A DNA stretch of 64,000 bases from Nitrosopumilus sp. b3 (GTDB lineage: Archaea; Thermoproteota; Nitrososphaeria; Nitrososphaerales; Nitrosopumilaceae): positions 248,001-312,000 of the forward strand of contig NZ_MU078693.1 of NCBI RefSeq assembly GCF_014078525.1, given 5' to 3'. Shown in pieces: positions 43,958-53,100 of this stretch (positions within the stretch are counted from its first letter, which is position 1; each line of letters begins with the position of its first letter). Made by a program: the position numbers and the translations under genes. Under the pieces are notes generated by a model, which was not told the origin of the DNA, ran no database searches, and was given only the letters and a program-made list of their open reading frames with translations.

Positions 43958-44878
43958 TCATTTTTTCTTAACAATTGCACCTTTGCTTGGTTTACAGATT
44001 ATTGTTTGACATTTAATGTTCGCAGACGCAAATCCTTTAGACATTGCCAAACTAATCTTTTTCAAATTAGCAGATTTTTCTGTAAATGCGATAACTGATG
44101 GTCCTGCGCCACTAATTGTGACACCTAATGCACCTGCTCTTAGAGCATTTTGTTTTACTTTGGTATATCCTGGAATCATATGCTGTCTAGCTGGCTCAAC
44201 TATTACATCTTTTATTGAATTGCCTATCAACTTTGGATCTTTTTTCATAAACCCTGCAACAATTGCAGATGCATTTGAAATATTCAAAACACTATCAGTT
44301 AATTTCACTTTATTTGGAATTACACCTCTTGAGACCTTTGTTTTCTTTTTTGGTACAACAAGTTTTGGAACAGCCACACACATTCTAAGATTTATTGGCG
44401 GATCAATCCGAATAACATCCAAAGGATCAGTCTTTACTATCACAAATCCTCCCAAAACTGATGCTGCAACATTATCATAATGGATTGTTCCTGCACTAGC
44501 TTTTTCACCAGAACCGGCAAATTCTACCAAAGTGTTTCCATCAAGTTTTAGTCCAAATAATTTATCAAATGCAATTGCAGTTGCAGCTGCTGATGCAGCA
44601 CTGCTACCCATACCAAATCCTGGAGGGACTCCTTTTTTTATTTTAATTTCTATTCCTTTTTTTATTTTAAATTTTTTTTTCATATTTTTTACTACTAATC
44701 CTGCAGTATTGTTTTCAGGATTTGTTGGAATATTATCTGCAGTGCTTATTGTAATCCCACTTTTAGTTTTCGTTAATGTAATTTCGTCATAAAATGCGTC
44801 TATTGCCAATCCAAACACATCAAATCCTGGTCCTAGATTGGCAGTTGATGATGGCGCTTTTACTGAAATTGATTGCAT
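43958..44878 (-). CDS. thrB: Homoserine kinase
   Basis: 306 residues. GHMP kinase with ATP loop GVPPGFGMGSSAASAAAT near 85-102, N-terminal SVKAPSSTANLGPGFD (substrate-binding), and C-terminal ALGVTISGAGPSVIAF. Phosphorylates homoserine on the way to threonine. Overlaps the GPN GTPase stop by one base, same strand. Confidence 0.94.
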   Translation of the reverse strand: MQSISVKAPSSTANLGPGFDVFGLAIDAFYDEITLTKTKSGITISTADNIPTNPENNTAGLVVKNMKKKFKIKKGIEIKIKKGVPPGFGMGSSAASAAATAIAFDKLFGLKLDGNTLVEFAGSGEKASAGTIHYDNVAASVLGGFVIVKTDPLDVIRIDPPINLRMCVAVPKLVVPKKKTKVSRGVIPNKVKLTDSVLNISNASAIVAGFMKKDPKLIGNSIKDVIVEPARQHMIPGYTKVKQNALRAGALGVTISGAGPSVIAFTEKSANLKKISLAMSKGFASANIKCQTIICKPSKGAIVKKK

Positions 44879-45633
44879 TAGTCTTCTACCTCTTCGCCCA
44901 AATTAAGAATTCTGCTCAAAGCACCTTCAAGATTTACTAAACCATCCCCTGTTACATTAGAAATTGGAATTAAGCCCTGCGCAAACCCACCTAAATTTAA
45001 TCCTCGTAAAATGCTTGTTGTTAATGTGTATGTATCGCCATCTGCCTCTTTAGAAATTGCATTCTCTAAAGTATTCAAATTTGTAGACCATTGCAGAATT
45101 TGTTTTAATCTATCTTCAATAAGATCTGTTTTTGTTACTACATTAATTGTAGGTAAATTCAAACGTAACCTTATTGATGTTGCAAGAAGTGCAATTGACA
45201 CAAAATTAATAGGAGTAGTGATCAATGCACCATCAAAAAGAAAAATATTTGTTTTTTCATCTGATGAAATATTTTCTACAAGAAAACGGCCACTAGAACG
45301 ATAAGCAAATAGTTCTATTTGACCAGGAGTATCAACAATAAGATAATCTGGATTTATTCTATTTACTTCATTTTGAATATCATCAATTTTAGATGCGATC
45401 AAATCATTTGCCATAATCATTGCACCATTTGGTCCAAGTTCATATTGATTCATTATTGATACAATATCTACATAATCTCTAACATCAACGTCACAAGTAT
45501 ATGGCATATTTTCTACTCCTGGATCCAAATTTAATACAGCTGCAAAAGAACCATTTTTTGTATAATAATCCAATAATTTTGATGTAAGTAATGATTTTCC
45601 AGAACCAGCAGTACCAGAAACGAAAATAGTTTT
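44878..45633 (-). CDS. GPN-loop GTPase
   Basis: 251 residues from TTG 45,633. Walker A GTAGSGKS near the start, the diagnostic Gly-Pro-Asn in LGPNGAMIMA, DTPGQIELF (switch II) and TKTDL. GPN GTPases assist RNA polymerase assembly in eukaryotes; the archaeal role is not established. A longer frame exists, but TATAAG at 45,663-45,658 lies about 28 bp before the TTG and supports this start. First gene of the thrB-queC unit. Confidence 0.9.
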   Translation of the reverse strand, partial: KTIFVSGTAGSGKSLLTSKLLDYYTKNGSFAAVLNLDPGVENMPYTCDVDVRDYVDIVSIMNQYELGPNGAMIMANDLIASKIDDIQNEVNRINPDYLIVDTPGQIELFAYRSSGRFLVENISSDEKTNIFLFDGALITTPINFVSIALLATSIRLRLNLPTINVVTKTDLIEDRLKQILQWSTNLNTLENAISKEADGDTYTLTTSILRGLNLGGFAQGLIPISNVTGDGLVNLEGALSRILNLGEEVED

Positions 45634-45768
45634 CAAACCTGTCTGATTCTTTATTTGCTTATATTTCAAACTAACTTGAAAATCTATTTTTATCAAAATT
45701 CCAAATTGGTATTAAAAATTTTAATAAAATTCCACTTTATCTTTATCATATTCTATTTCATCTTGTTT

Positions 45769-45921
45769 GTGATTGATAGTATTTCTGAAAAAGAAAATTA
45801 TCTTAAAGATTTAGTGATTAAACTCCTCCGAGAAAGAAATCTATCCAATTTTGACATGCTAGATTCATTGTTTACAGAACTAAAGCATGAACTCGAAAAT
45901 CAACAAAAAAACACTAATTGA
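45769..45921 (+). CDS. Short helical protein upstream of a flippase-like gene
   Basis: 50 residues from GTG 45,769. Helical and charged (ISEKENYLKDLVIKLLRERN, ELKHELENQQ). A TATA-like CTTTATC about 27-30 bp upstream gives a leaderless start; the longer hydrophobic N-terminal extension upstream is not likely. Function unknown. Confidence 0.55.
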   Translation: MIDSISEKENYLKDLVIKLLRERNLSNFDMLDSLFTELKHELENQQKNTN

Positions 45922-46012
45922 ACCATTTTTTGTGCCTAATTTGGGATGTACATTTTTTGATGACTGGGAATTTACTCAACTTTCATATTTGATTCCTCAA
46001 AAAAATTATCAA

Positions 46013-47029
46013 ATGAACTGGAGACTAGTTGCCATTCCTGTTACCTTAATTCCTATTTTCATTATTGCCATTCAATTTGATATTCAAATAGATGATGTCT
46101 TGGCAATTGGAATTCTTCCATTTGTTGGTGCAGTTACAGCTATGTTGATCAAATTAGGATTACAGGGAATTAAATTTGCATATATCACAAGAAAATACCT
46201 TGGAAATTTTGATTCATTTTTAAAATTAGTGGGTGTTAGAGTAGGAAGTGAATTTATCAAATTTACAACCCCTATGTTTGTTGGAGCAGAATTCGTTGTA
46301 ATCTATTATTTGCACAAGAAAGGAGTCAATCCTGCAAAATCTGCGTGGATTGCAATTATGGATATTGTTACTGAAGTGTTTGCAGCAGGTTTGTTATCTA
46401 TAATGGCAGGAATCATTGCATTACTTAATGGTGCATATGTTGTCGGAGCTGTAATTTTAGCTACTAGTATTATTATTACATCTTTATGGATGGTCATGTT
46501 CTTTCTTTCATCTAAACATACATTCCAAGTTCCAAAAATTTTAGAAAATCTTGTAAAAAAGTTTGGAAAAGACAAGGGCAAAAAAGCTATTGATAAAACA
46601 AATCTCTGGATGGACGAAGTATGTACGATGAGTCGAGAAAATCTAAAAACTCCTGAATCTAAAAAAATCTTTACAATTTCATTTTTCTTTTCAATAGCAT
46701 CATGGGCATTTTATGGAATTTCATTTATGATTATTGCTATGGGAACTGGTTATGTTATTAGTGCATTTAATTCTATAATGGCAGTTATGGGGGCAAACGC
46801 AATTGGAAACTTGCCAATCACTATAGGAGGATCTGGTTTAGCTGAATTTGGAATTGTTGCTTATTTGAATAACTTAGACCCTTTTGCTTTTAAAATTCCT
46901 GAAGGAATAGTTGCATGGGATGCAGTCATTGGATGGAGAATCGCAACTTATTATGTACCCATTGTGATAACCTGGTTACTTTTAGTTAAATTAGCCTTGA
47001 GTAAAATATCAAAACCATCTGAATCATAG
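46013..47029 (+). CDS. Flippase-like integral membrane protein (LPG synthase TM region family)
   Basis: 338 residues from ATG 46,013, with about eight hydrophobic helices. GFAVGAVTAMLIKL-like start, RVGSEFIKFTTPMFVGAEF, and GNLPITIGGSGLAEFGIV are typical of UPF0104/lysylphosphatidylglycerol-synthase transmembrane regions, which move lipid-linked molecules. The upstream in-frame ATG at 45,887 would overlap the short preceding gene and add an unlikely N-terminus. No synthase domain is fused, so a lipid flippase is the best guess. Confidence 0.83.
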   Translation: MNWRLVAIPVTLIPIFIIAIQFDIQIDDVLAIGILPFVGAVTAMLIKLGLQGIKFAYITRKYLGNFDSFLKLVGVRVGSEFIKFTTPMFVGAEFVVIYYLHKKGVNPAKSAWIAIMDIVTEVFAAGLLSIMAGIIALLNGAYVVGAVILATSIIITSLWMVMFFLSSKHTFQVPKILENLVKKFGKDKGKKAIDKTNLWMDEVCTMSRENLKTPESKKIFTISFFFSIASWAFYGISFMIIAMGTGYVISAFNSIMAVMGANAIGNLPITIGGSGLAEFGIVAYLNNLDPFAFKIPEGIVAWDAVIGWRIATYYVPIVITWLLLVKLALSKISKPSES

Positions 47030-47063
47030 AAACCACTTTATTTTTAAACAATTTTTTTAATTT

Positions 47064-47864
47064 ATGAATTTCAAAAATAAGGTCGTTCTTATTACTGGTG
47101 CATCATCTGGAATTGGCAAAGAATCTGCAATAGAGTTTGCAAAAATGGGAGCTAACATAATTTTAGTTGCACGAAGAAAAGATAAACTAGAACAAATTGC
47201 AAATGAATTAAAAAAATTCCATGTATTAACATTGATTTGCCAGTGTGATGTTTCAAAAAAAGATCAAGTAAAAGAAATGACACAATCAGTCTTTGAAAAA
47301 TTTGATTCTATTGATATCTTGGTAAATAATGCTGGATTTGCCATCTACGGCTCTGTTTCTGATCTTTCAATTCAAGATATAGAATCTCAAATGGAGACAA
47401 ATTATTTTGGTATGGTATACTGTATCAAAGAATTTCTCCCATCGATGTTAAAGAAAAAATCTGGCCATATAGTTAATGTTGCATCTGTTGCTGCAAGTTT
47501 TGGTTTGCCTGGAATTGCTTCGTACTGTGCATCTAAATTTGCAATGTTAGGATTTTCTGAAGGTCTTAAACATGAATTAAAAGATACTGGCGTGGGAATT
47601 ACTGTTGTAAGTCCAATAATGGTAAGAACCAACTTTTTTGATCATTCATCATTTGAAAAAATGCCAAAATACTCACCCACGTCACTTAATCCTAAAACTG
47701 TGGCAAAATCAATTATTAAAGCTGCAAATTCATCAAGATTAGAAATTGTTGTGCCCTCAGTGGTACGTGGAGCTATATGGATGAAAAGTTCATTTCCTTT
47801 TTTCATAAATCCAATAATAGGAAAATCATTCAAAAAACAATTAGATTCAACAAAGAAGAATTAA
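47064..47864 (+). CDS. SDR family oxidoreductase
   Basis: 266 residues. TGASSGIG near 11-18, ARR after strand two, NNAG near 89-92, YCASK near 153-157, and a C-terminal hydrophobic segment (VVRGAIWMKSSFPFFINPII) that may attach to membranes. Complete catalytic set; substrate unknown, but the C-terminal tail resembles long-chain lipid or steroid-type SDRs. Follows the flippase-like gene by 34 bp, same strand, so may be in one transcript. Confidence 0.92.
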   Translation: MNFKNKVVLITGASSGIGKESAIEFAKMGANIILVARRKDKLEQIANELKKFHVLTLICQCDVSKKDQVKEMTQSVFEKFDSIDILVNNAGFAIYGSVSDLSIQDIESQMETNYFGMVYCIKEFLPSMLKKKSGHIVNVASVAASFGLPGIASYCASKFAMLGFSEGLKHELKDTGVGITVVSPIMVRTNFFDHSSFEKMPKYSPTSLNPKTVAKSIIKAANSSRLEIVVPSVVRGAIWMKSSFPFFINPIIGKSFKKQLDSTKKN

Positions 47865-47866
47865 GT

Positions 47867-48265
47867 TTATTCTTCCAAATCATCTGAAGCCTCACTAGAG
47901 CCTACATCTAACAACTCTAATGATTTTAAATCAAATTGATAAATTGCTTTCATATCAATCTCTTTTTCCTTTTCTAGGTAATCTGAAACTTTTTTGCTTA
48001 ATGGTGCTTTATGTTGGTCAAAAACGAATTCATAAACTTCGCCCTTTAGTAAATCGTCAATCTTAATTTTTTTTGAAACATCCATGGTAACAATATGTCG
48101 TCCATCCTCTACAGGATCATACAACTGTACGTCAATTTTGTTATCTTCATAATAAAATTCTAAAATATATCCTGATTTTTTCATTTCTTTAGGTTTCTTA
48201 AATTTTGCATTTTGAATTTCATCTGTAACCCAATCAGGAATATCGTCTTCTTTCTTTTTTACCAT
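47867..48265 (-). CDS. Acidic small protein, unknown function
   Basis: 132 residues. Beta-rich, charged core (GYILEFYYEDNKIDVQLYDP; DVSKKIKIDDLLKGEVYEF) with acidic C-terminal tail (SSEASDDLEE). No known domain. Twelve bases downstream of a zinc-ribbon gene on the same strand, so co-transcribed. Confidence 0.68.
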   Translation of the reverse strand: MVKKKEDDIPDWVTDEIQNAKFKKPKEMKKSGYILEFYYEDNKIDVQLYDPVEDGRHIVTMDVSKKIKIDDLLKGEVYEFVFDQHKAPLSKKVSDYLEKEKEIDMKAIYQFDLKSLELLDVGSSEASDDLEE

Positions 48266-48277
48266 ACTAAACCCTCT

Positions 48278-48589
48278 CTAGTTTTCTGCTTTTTCTTTTT
48301 TACTTTTTGACCACCATTCAAGATAATCATCATGCTTATCATCACGTGTTCTTTCTCTTTGATTTAATTTAAATCGAATATCGGAAATTTCTTCTCTTGT
48401 TGCATATAGTCCACATCTCTTACAAATGAAATGCCTTCTATTTTTTTCATCCATCTTCATTGGAATATCAATTTCATCAAATAATTTGAATAATGCATCT
48501 CTGCTTCTGTCTTCTTCTGGAAAATCTTCTATATACTTGGCTTCTATTTTCTTTTTCTCTCTTGATGTACATTCTGGACAGTTAGGCAC
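48278..48589 (-). CDS. Zinc-ribbon protein, unknown function
   Basis: 103 residues from GTG 48,589. CPEC near residue 4-7 and CKRCG near 58-62 make a zinc ribbon pair, separated by charged segments; the C-terminus is basic and acidic (RERTRDDKHDDYLEWWSKSK). First gene of a two-gene unit. Function unknown; nucleic-acid binding is a guess. Confidence 0.78.
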   Translation of the reverse strand: MPNCPECTSREKKKIEAKYIEDFPEEDRSRDALFKLFDEIDIPMKMDEKNRRHFICKRCGLYATREEISDIRFKLNQRERTRDDKHDDYLEWWSKSKKEKAEN

Positions 48590-48650
48590 TGCTGATTTTG
48601 CTTAATTTTTTCCATAAAAGCGTTCCCACATAATGTAGTGATCGTTATTA

Positions 48651-48718
48651 ATCTGACACGCGGATTTTTTCATCATCCCTTGCGGTCCGTTCGCCCATCG
48701 AAATCCCGCGTGCCAGAT
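48651..48718. other. Long GC-rich hairpin, candidate RNA or regulatory element
   Basis: 48,651-48,667 (ATCTGACACGCGGATTT) pairs with 48,701-48,718 (AAATCCCGCGTGCCAGAT) over 17 base pairs with one bulged base, around a 33-base loop (GCGGTCCGTTCGC inside) that can itself form a small hairpin. The stem is far richer in G+C than the flanks. It lies between two minus-strand genes, without an open frame and without a U-run after the stem, so it is not a standard terminator. Confidence 0.7.
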
Positions 48719-48742
48719 GAGAAAAATTCTTAAAATAATCTA

Positions 48743-49975
48743 TTATCTCTTTTCTTCTAAAATTTGGGCTGCAATTCTTGCTGAATTTTCTGCTCCATTT
48801 GGAACAAAATTTTTTGAAAATTCATGTAAATTTCCCTCAAATACTTCATAATCTTTCTTAATTTTGGAAATTGCATCAATTACTTGTGAAGTTTTAGTAG
48901 CTAGTACTCCTAAATTCTTTTCTTGTGCCCATAAGATGTTATTTGTATGCTCATCATAAACTGGAATTCCAATAATTGGTTTTGATTTCCCACCCATTAT
49001 TTCACCCATGACAGTATGTGAGCCATTGACTACTGCATATTTGCATAAATTCAATATTGTATCCTTTTGATTCTCAGATAGAAAACCAATATCAATTTGT
49101 ATCCAATCTATTTTTTTATCTAGTGCTTCTGTAATAGAATATTTTTTACCATTTTTGTCTGTTACAGAATCTAGGTTTGATTCATCTCTTGCATGTGAAA
49201 TAATTCTTTTTTCATTTAGCATCTCTTTTTGATGAAAAACTTTTTCATATCTCTGGCCAGTTCCATCGTTTGTAGATTTATTTCCAGTTCTCATCCAATA
49301 CCCAAATTCATTATTTTCAACCAGCTTTTCAAGATCTGTTTTTTCTTCATTTTGAATTTTATTACTAGTAAAATGTCCTACATAGATAACTTTCTCTTTA
49401 ACCTCATTTATGAAATTTAGATTATATTCACACATTGTATATGGTGGTGGGGAATCTGCAACTAGGATTTTTGTAGCTTTTGCAATTTGTTTTGCAACAA
49501 AAATTAATGATGGATAAAGATATGCTCTTGAATTGTATAGTTTTGGCCTAAATTGGTTTGTTACAAATAAACTGGGGATATTTCGATTTTTTGCTAAAAT
49601 ATTTGAACCCATATCCCCATCATTAATTACCAAATCAAATTTTTCTTTATTGTAGAGTTTTCTTTCTTCTCTCAAATAATTTGCAATTTGCCTTACAAGT
49701 GGTGGATTTTTAGAAATTGGTAATAGCAGATTCATTAAAGACATTGTTACACTTGGTCCAAACTTTCCATCAATTGGAGTTGGCATTAATATCTCATGAA
49801 TTTTCTCCTTTTGATCTGGAAATTTCTTTAATAATTTTTCATAAACATGATCCTTACTTGAGAAATGAACTTCAAATTTTTCTTTTATATGATCTTCTAG
49901 TACTTGATTAAGTCTCATCATTCTAGAATAGTGCCCACTTCCCCAAGGATAGATGAATTCTCCTATTTTGAGCAT
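48743..49975 (-). CDS. Glycosyltransferase, GT-B fold (MurG/MGDG synthase-like)
   Basis: 410 residues. N-terminal GEFIYPWGSGHYSRM (the G-x-G-H loop of GT28-like enzymes), DLVINDGDM and a C-terminal donor domain with VNGSHTVMGEIMGGKSKPIIG and YDEHTNN, the usual G-x-x-x-E and E-x-x-N elements. Likely transfers a sugar to a lipid or surface molecule. A 30-base gap to the ThiI-like gene upstream on the same strand suggests co-transcription. Confidence 0.85.
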   Translation of the reverse strand: MLKIGEFIYPWGSGHYSRMMRLNQVLEDHIKEKFEVHFSSKDHVYEKLLKKFPDQKEKIHEILMPTPIDGKFGPSVTMSLMNLLLPISKNPPLVRQIANYLREERKLYNKEKFDLVINDGDMGSNILAKNRNIPSLFVTNQFRPKLYNSRAYLYPSLIFVAKQIAKATKILVADSPPPYTMCEYNLNFINEVKEKVIYVGHFTSNKIQNEEKTDLEKLVENNEFGYWMRTGNKSTNDGTGQRYEKVFHQKEMLNEKRIISHARDESNLDSVTDKNGKKYSITEALDKKIDWIQIDIGFLSENQKDTILNLCKYAVVNGSHTVMGEIMGGKSKPIIGIPVYDEHTNNILWAQEKNLGVLATKTSQVIDAISKIKKDYEVFEGNLHEFSKNFVPNGAENSARIAAQILEEKR

Positions 49976-50005
49976 ATCATAAAACCAATTATGCCGTTTA
50001 AATTC

Positions 50006-51118
50006 TCAGTGATTCTCTTCAAATGAATCTAAAATATCATGAACATTGTTTGGTCCTACAATAATTGAAATCGTTTTCTTTGTTTTAAAGGAGGATTCTA
50101 CTTTTTTTACATGAATTGGAACTTCATTAGTACTCATAGAGACTAAATTTTCTAGTTTTTTGAGATTTCTTTCTAGTCCAATCTCTTTTGCATCATTAAA
50201 TAAATTAGAATCTACTCCAGCAAGCGGCATTATTGGAATTTTCTTTTTTTCAAATATCTGTTTTAGTGAATTATCAATAAATTTTGAAGAAAATATCAAT
50301 GGTGATAATGCTATTGATATGCGGATGTTTGAATATTGTAGCATTATTTGTAAAATTGAATTTACATAAATCAAATAATTTTTAATTCCAGTTGGTTTGA
50401 TTTTTATCTCAAAAAATTCTAATTCCACATTATCTTGTACAAGTCTTGGTAAAATTTGATTAATCATTTTTGCTAGATTCATTAATTCAGATTTTTGTCT
50501 ATAGCAAACTATTATCTTTACATCATTTCCTTGTTTAATGGTTTCAAAACATGAAACAGCAGATAATTCATCATATACTGCACAGATTGTTTTCTCCTTT
50601 TGTATTTCATTGGGAATGCCTCCATTCCCTTTATCTGAAAAAATACAGACATATGCATTATTTTTTGTTAAATATGTATACAATAACTTATCATAATTTT
50701 CATCAGTTCCAGGAAAAGCTCCGAGATTTTGTTTCTTTTCAATAATACTTGATGTTGTTGCAATCTCAACATCTTTAGTAAGAAATCCTTTAGATGCTCC
50801 TTCAACTTTAACTAGAAACTTTTCCCCTTTTAGGAGTAGATTTCCACCAATAGATGTAATCTCTGAAACAATATTTTGAAACTCATTTTTTGTCTGTCTT
50901 GCAATTGCTATTTTTTGAATTCCAAATAATAGGTTGATTGCAGATGATGCAAAAACAGGATCATTTGCATCAACTAAAATTACATCATTATCTCTTTTGA
51001 CTGATTTGAATTTTTGTTTTTTAATCTTTAAAATTTTTTTAATATTTGTAATTAATAATGGAATTTTATTTTTTGAAAAAATATTTGGAAAGACTACAAC
51101 ATATGATATTTCTTTCAT
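50006..51118 (-). CDS. ThiI-like THUMP protein with degenerate PP-loop
   Basis: 370 residues from ATG 51,118 (a longer frame starts at 51,184). THUMP RNA-binding domain (about 50-150: GNLLLKGEKFLVKVEGASKG, TSSIIEK), then a Rossmann-like domain with the PP-loop site replaced: the expected SGGxDS is CAVYDELSAVSCFE. The rest aligns with ThiI/4-thiouridine synthase style folds by secondary pattern only. TTTATAAAC about 27 bp before the ATG supports this start. Possibly an RNA-binding, non-thiolating relative. Confidence 0.72.
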   Translation of the reverse strand: MKEISYVVVFPNIFSKNKIPLLITNIKKILKIKKQKFKSVKRDNDVILVDANDPVFASSAINLLFGIQKIAIARQTKNEFQNIVSEITSIGGNLLLKGEKFLVKVEGASKGFLTKDVEIATTSSIIEKKQNLGAFPGTDENYDKLLYTYLTKNNAYVCIFSDKGNGGIPNEIQKEKTICAVYDELSAVSCFETIKQGNDVKIIVCYRQKSELMNLAKMINQILPRLVQDNVELEFFEIKIKPTGIKNYLIYVNSILQIMLQYSNIRISIALSPLIFSSKFIDNSLKQIFEKKKIPIMPLAGVDSNLFNDAKEIGLERNLKKLENLVSMSTNEVPIHVKKVESSFKTKKTISIIVGPNNVHDILDSFEENH

Positions 51119-51204
51119 ATTTTTTAAGTTGAAATCTACTTGTTTATAATTTAGGATAAAATTTGGGTAATCAATATAAAACAAATACTTTATGTGAAAA
51201 TGTG

Positions 51205-51918
51205 GTGCAATTCACACAAGAACAAGTAGATGATTTAAACTCTAAAATTCACACAACCGAGGATGCACTTGAGTGGGTTTCTGAAAATCTTCATCCAAAG
51301 GTTGCAAAAGCCTCCAGCTTTGGTGCTGAGGATGCAGTAGTAATGGATATTATGCTAAAAATTAATCCAAAATTTCGATTCTTTACATTAGATACAGGAC
51401 GATTGCCCCAAGAAACTTATGACATTATAGATATTGTAAGCAAAAAATACAACATTTCAATCGAAGTTCTTTTTCCTGATACAAAAGAAGTTGAAGAAAT
51501 GGTTAAAGAAAAAGGAATGAATCTATTCTACGAAAGTATTGAGAACAGGAAACTATGTTGTGAAATTCGTAAAGTTCATCCAATGAATAAAATGTTACAG
51601 ACTTTGGATGGCTGGATTACAGGACTAAGACGAGAGCAGACAAAAAATCGAAAAAATGTTACCATGTTTCAGCTAGATCATGTACATGGAGGAATTCTAA
51701 AAATAAATCCAATTATTGATTGGACTTGGGATCAAATTCAAGAATATATCAAAAAAAATGATCTTCCATACAACAGTCTTCTTGACAAAGGCTATCCTAG
51801 TATTGGATGTGAACCATGTACCAGAGCAATAAAGCCTGGAGAAGATATTCGTGCAGGAAGATGGTGGTGGGAACAAGGTGGAAATAAAGAGTGTGGCCTT
51901 CATATAGACCCTGAATAG
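51205..51918 (+). CDS. cysH: Adenylylsulfate/phosphoadenylylsulfate reductase (APS reductase-like CysH)
   Basis: 237 residues from GTG 51,205 (GTG 51,202 also possible). TATAAAA about 27 bp upstream supports it. ASSFGAEDAVV is the SAT/PAPS-binding P-loop; four Fe-S cysteines occur as LCCEIRK and GCEPCTR, and the catalytic CGLH end is NKECGLH. The [4Fe-4S] pairs are the mark of APS-using enzymes. Reduces sulfate-derived APS to sulfite in sulfur assimilation. Divergent from the ThiI-like gene and 9 bases before sat. Confidence 0.93.
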   Translation: MQFTQEQVDDLNSKIHTTEDALEWVSENLHPKVAKASSFGAEDAVVMDIMLKINPKFRFFTLDTGRLPQETYDIIDIVSKKYNISIEVLFPDTKEVEEMVKEKGMNLFYESIENRKLCCEIRKVHPMNKMLQTLDGWITGLRREQTKNRKNVTMFQLDHVHGGILKINPIIDWTWDQIQEYIKKNDLPYNSLLDKGYPSIGCEPCTRAIKPGEDIRAGRWWWEQGGNKECGLHIDPE

Positions 51919-51927
51919 AGGGATATC

Positions 51928-53070
51928 ATGTCAGAAAATAACTCAATCAAACCACATGGAGGAATTCTAGTTAATCGAATCACAAAAGTAGATCTTACTG
52001 GGCTATTCTCAATTACAATTACAGAAGATCTTGCAAATGATGTTGAAAATATTGCAGATGGAATATTTAGTCCACTTGAAGGATTTTTGGGGCAACAAGA
52101 CTTTGAAAGCGTTGTATCACGAGGAAGACTTGCTAATGATTTAGCATGGACTATTCCAATAATATTAGATGTTGATGAACAAACTGCTTCTAAAATGAAA
52201 GAAGCAAAAGATGTGTTGTTAAAAAATCCAGACGGAGTTGGAGTTGCAGTTTTACATGTTAATGAAATCTATTCCTTTGATAAGGAAAAAACTGTTCAGG
52301 GGGTATATGGAACAAATGACAATTCTCATCCAGGTGTTGCAAAGACAATGTCAATGAAAGATAAATTGGTAGGTGGAAAGATTGACTATATTCAAAGACC
52401 AAATGACAGTGAAATTAGAAACAATAGATTAACACCCAATCAAACCAGAGAAGCCTTTGCCAAGGCAGGCTGGAAGACAATCTGTGCATTTCAAACTAGA
52501 AATCCCCCACATGTAGCACATGAAATGCTACAAAAAACATCCATTACTACTCGAGATGGGGTATTTGTTAATCCAATTATTGGAAAGAAAAAGTCAGGTG
52601 ACTTTGTTGATGAAGTAATTGTAAAATGCTATGAAACCATGATAAAATTATACTATCCAGAAAACCGATGCATGCTTGGAACACTTCACACTGAAATGAA
52701 ATACGCTGGTCCAAAAGAGGCAATTCACCATGCAATAATGAGACAAAACTATGGATGCACACATATCATTATTGGACGAGATCATGCAGGCGTTGGAAAA
52801 TTCTATGATCCATTTGCAGCACAAAAAATCTTTGATGATTATCCAGAATTAGAAATTTCACCAGTATTTTTCCCACCATTCTTCTACTGTAGGAAGTGTC
52901 TAACGTATACTACTCCAAAAGCATGTCCGCATGGAGATGATGATAAGGAGCAGATCAGTGGAACTAAACTACGAGAAATGATTCAAAACGGACAAGCACC
53001 ATCTGAATTTATTCTACGACCAGAAGTTGCTAAAGTGATCTTAGAACATCCAAAACCATTTGTTGATTAG
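51928..53070 (+). CDS. sat: Sulfate adenylyltransferase
   Basis: 380 residues, single-domain ATP sulfurylase. Active-site motifs: [11 protein letters not shown] near 190-200 (the H-x-x-H site) and GRDHAGVG near 284; the zinc-like [16 protein letters not shown] near 325 is a feature of archaeal/dissimilatory-like forms. Activates sulfate with ATP to APS for CysH. GAGGGAT ribosome-binding site just before the ATG. Operon with cysH (9-base gap). Confidence 0.96.
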   Translation: MSENNSIKPHGGILVNRITKVDLTGLFSITITEDLANDVENIADGIFSPLEGFLGQQDFESVVSRGRLANDLAWTIPIILDVDEQTASKMKEAKDVLLKNPDGVGVAVLHVNEIYSFDKEKTVQGVYGTNDNSHPGVAKTMSMKDKLVGGKIDYIQRPNDSEIRNNRLTPNQTREAFAKAGWKTICAFQTRNPPHVAHEMLQKTSITTRDGVFVNPIIGKKKSGDFVDEVIVKCYETMIKLYYPENRCMLGTLHTEMKYAGPKEAIHHAIMRQNYGCTHIIIGRDHAGVGKFYDPFAAQKIFDDYPELEISPVFFPPFFYCRKCLTYTTPKACPHGDDDKEQISGTKLREMIQNGQAPSEFILRPEVAKVILEHPKPFVD

Positions 53071-53100
53071 CTTTTTATTCAATCAAATTTGTTCTAGCTT

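Noticed and set aside
45655-45768. 38-residue hydrophobic N-terminal extension of the small gene before the flippase
   Set aside because: It overlaps the promoter of the divergent GPN GTPase gene and consists of AT-driven hydrophobic codons; a GTG at 45,769 has a TATA-like element at the right distance.
48681-48701. Box C/D guide RNA in the GC-rich hairpin
   Set aside because: A box-C-like ATGATGA is present on the minus strand but no box D sits at the required place and the stem is far longer than a C/D terminal stem.
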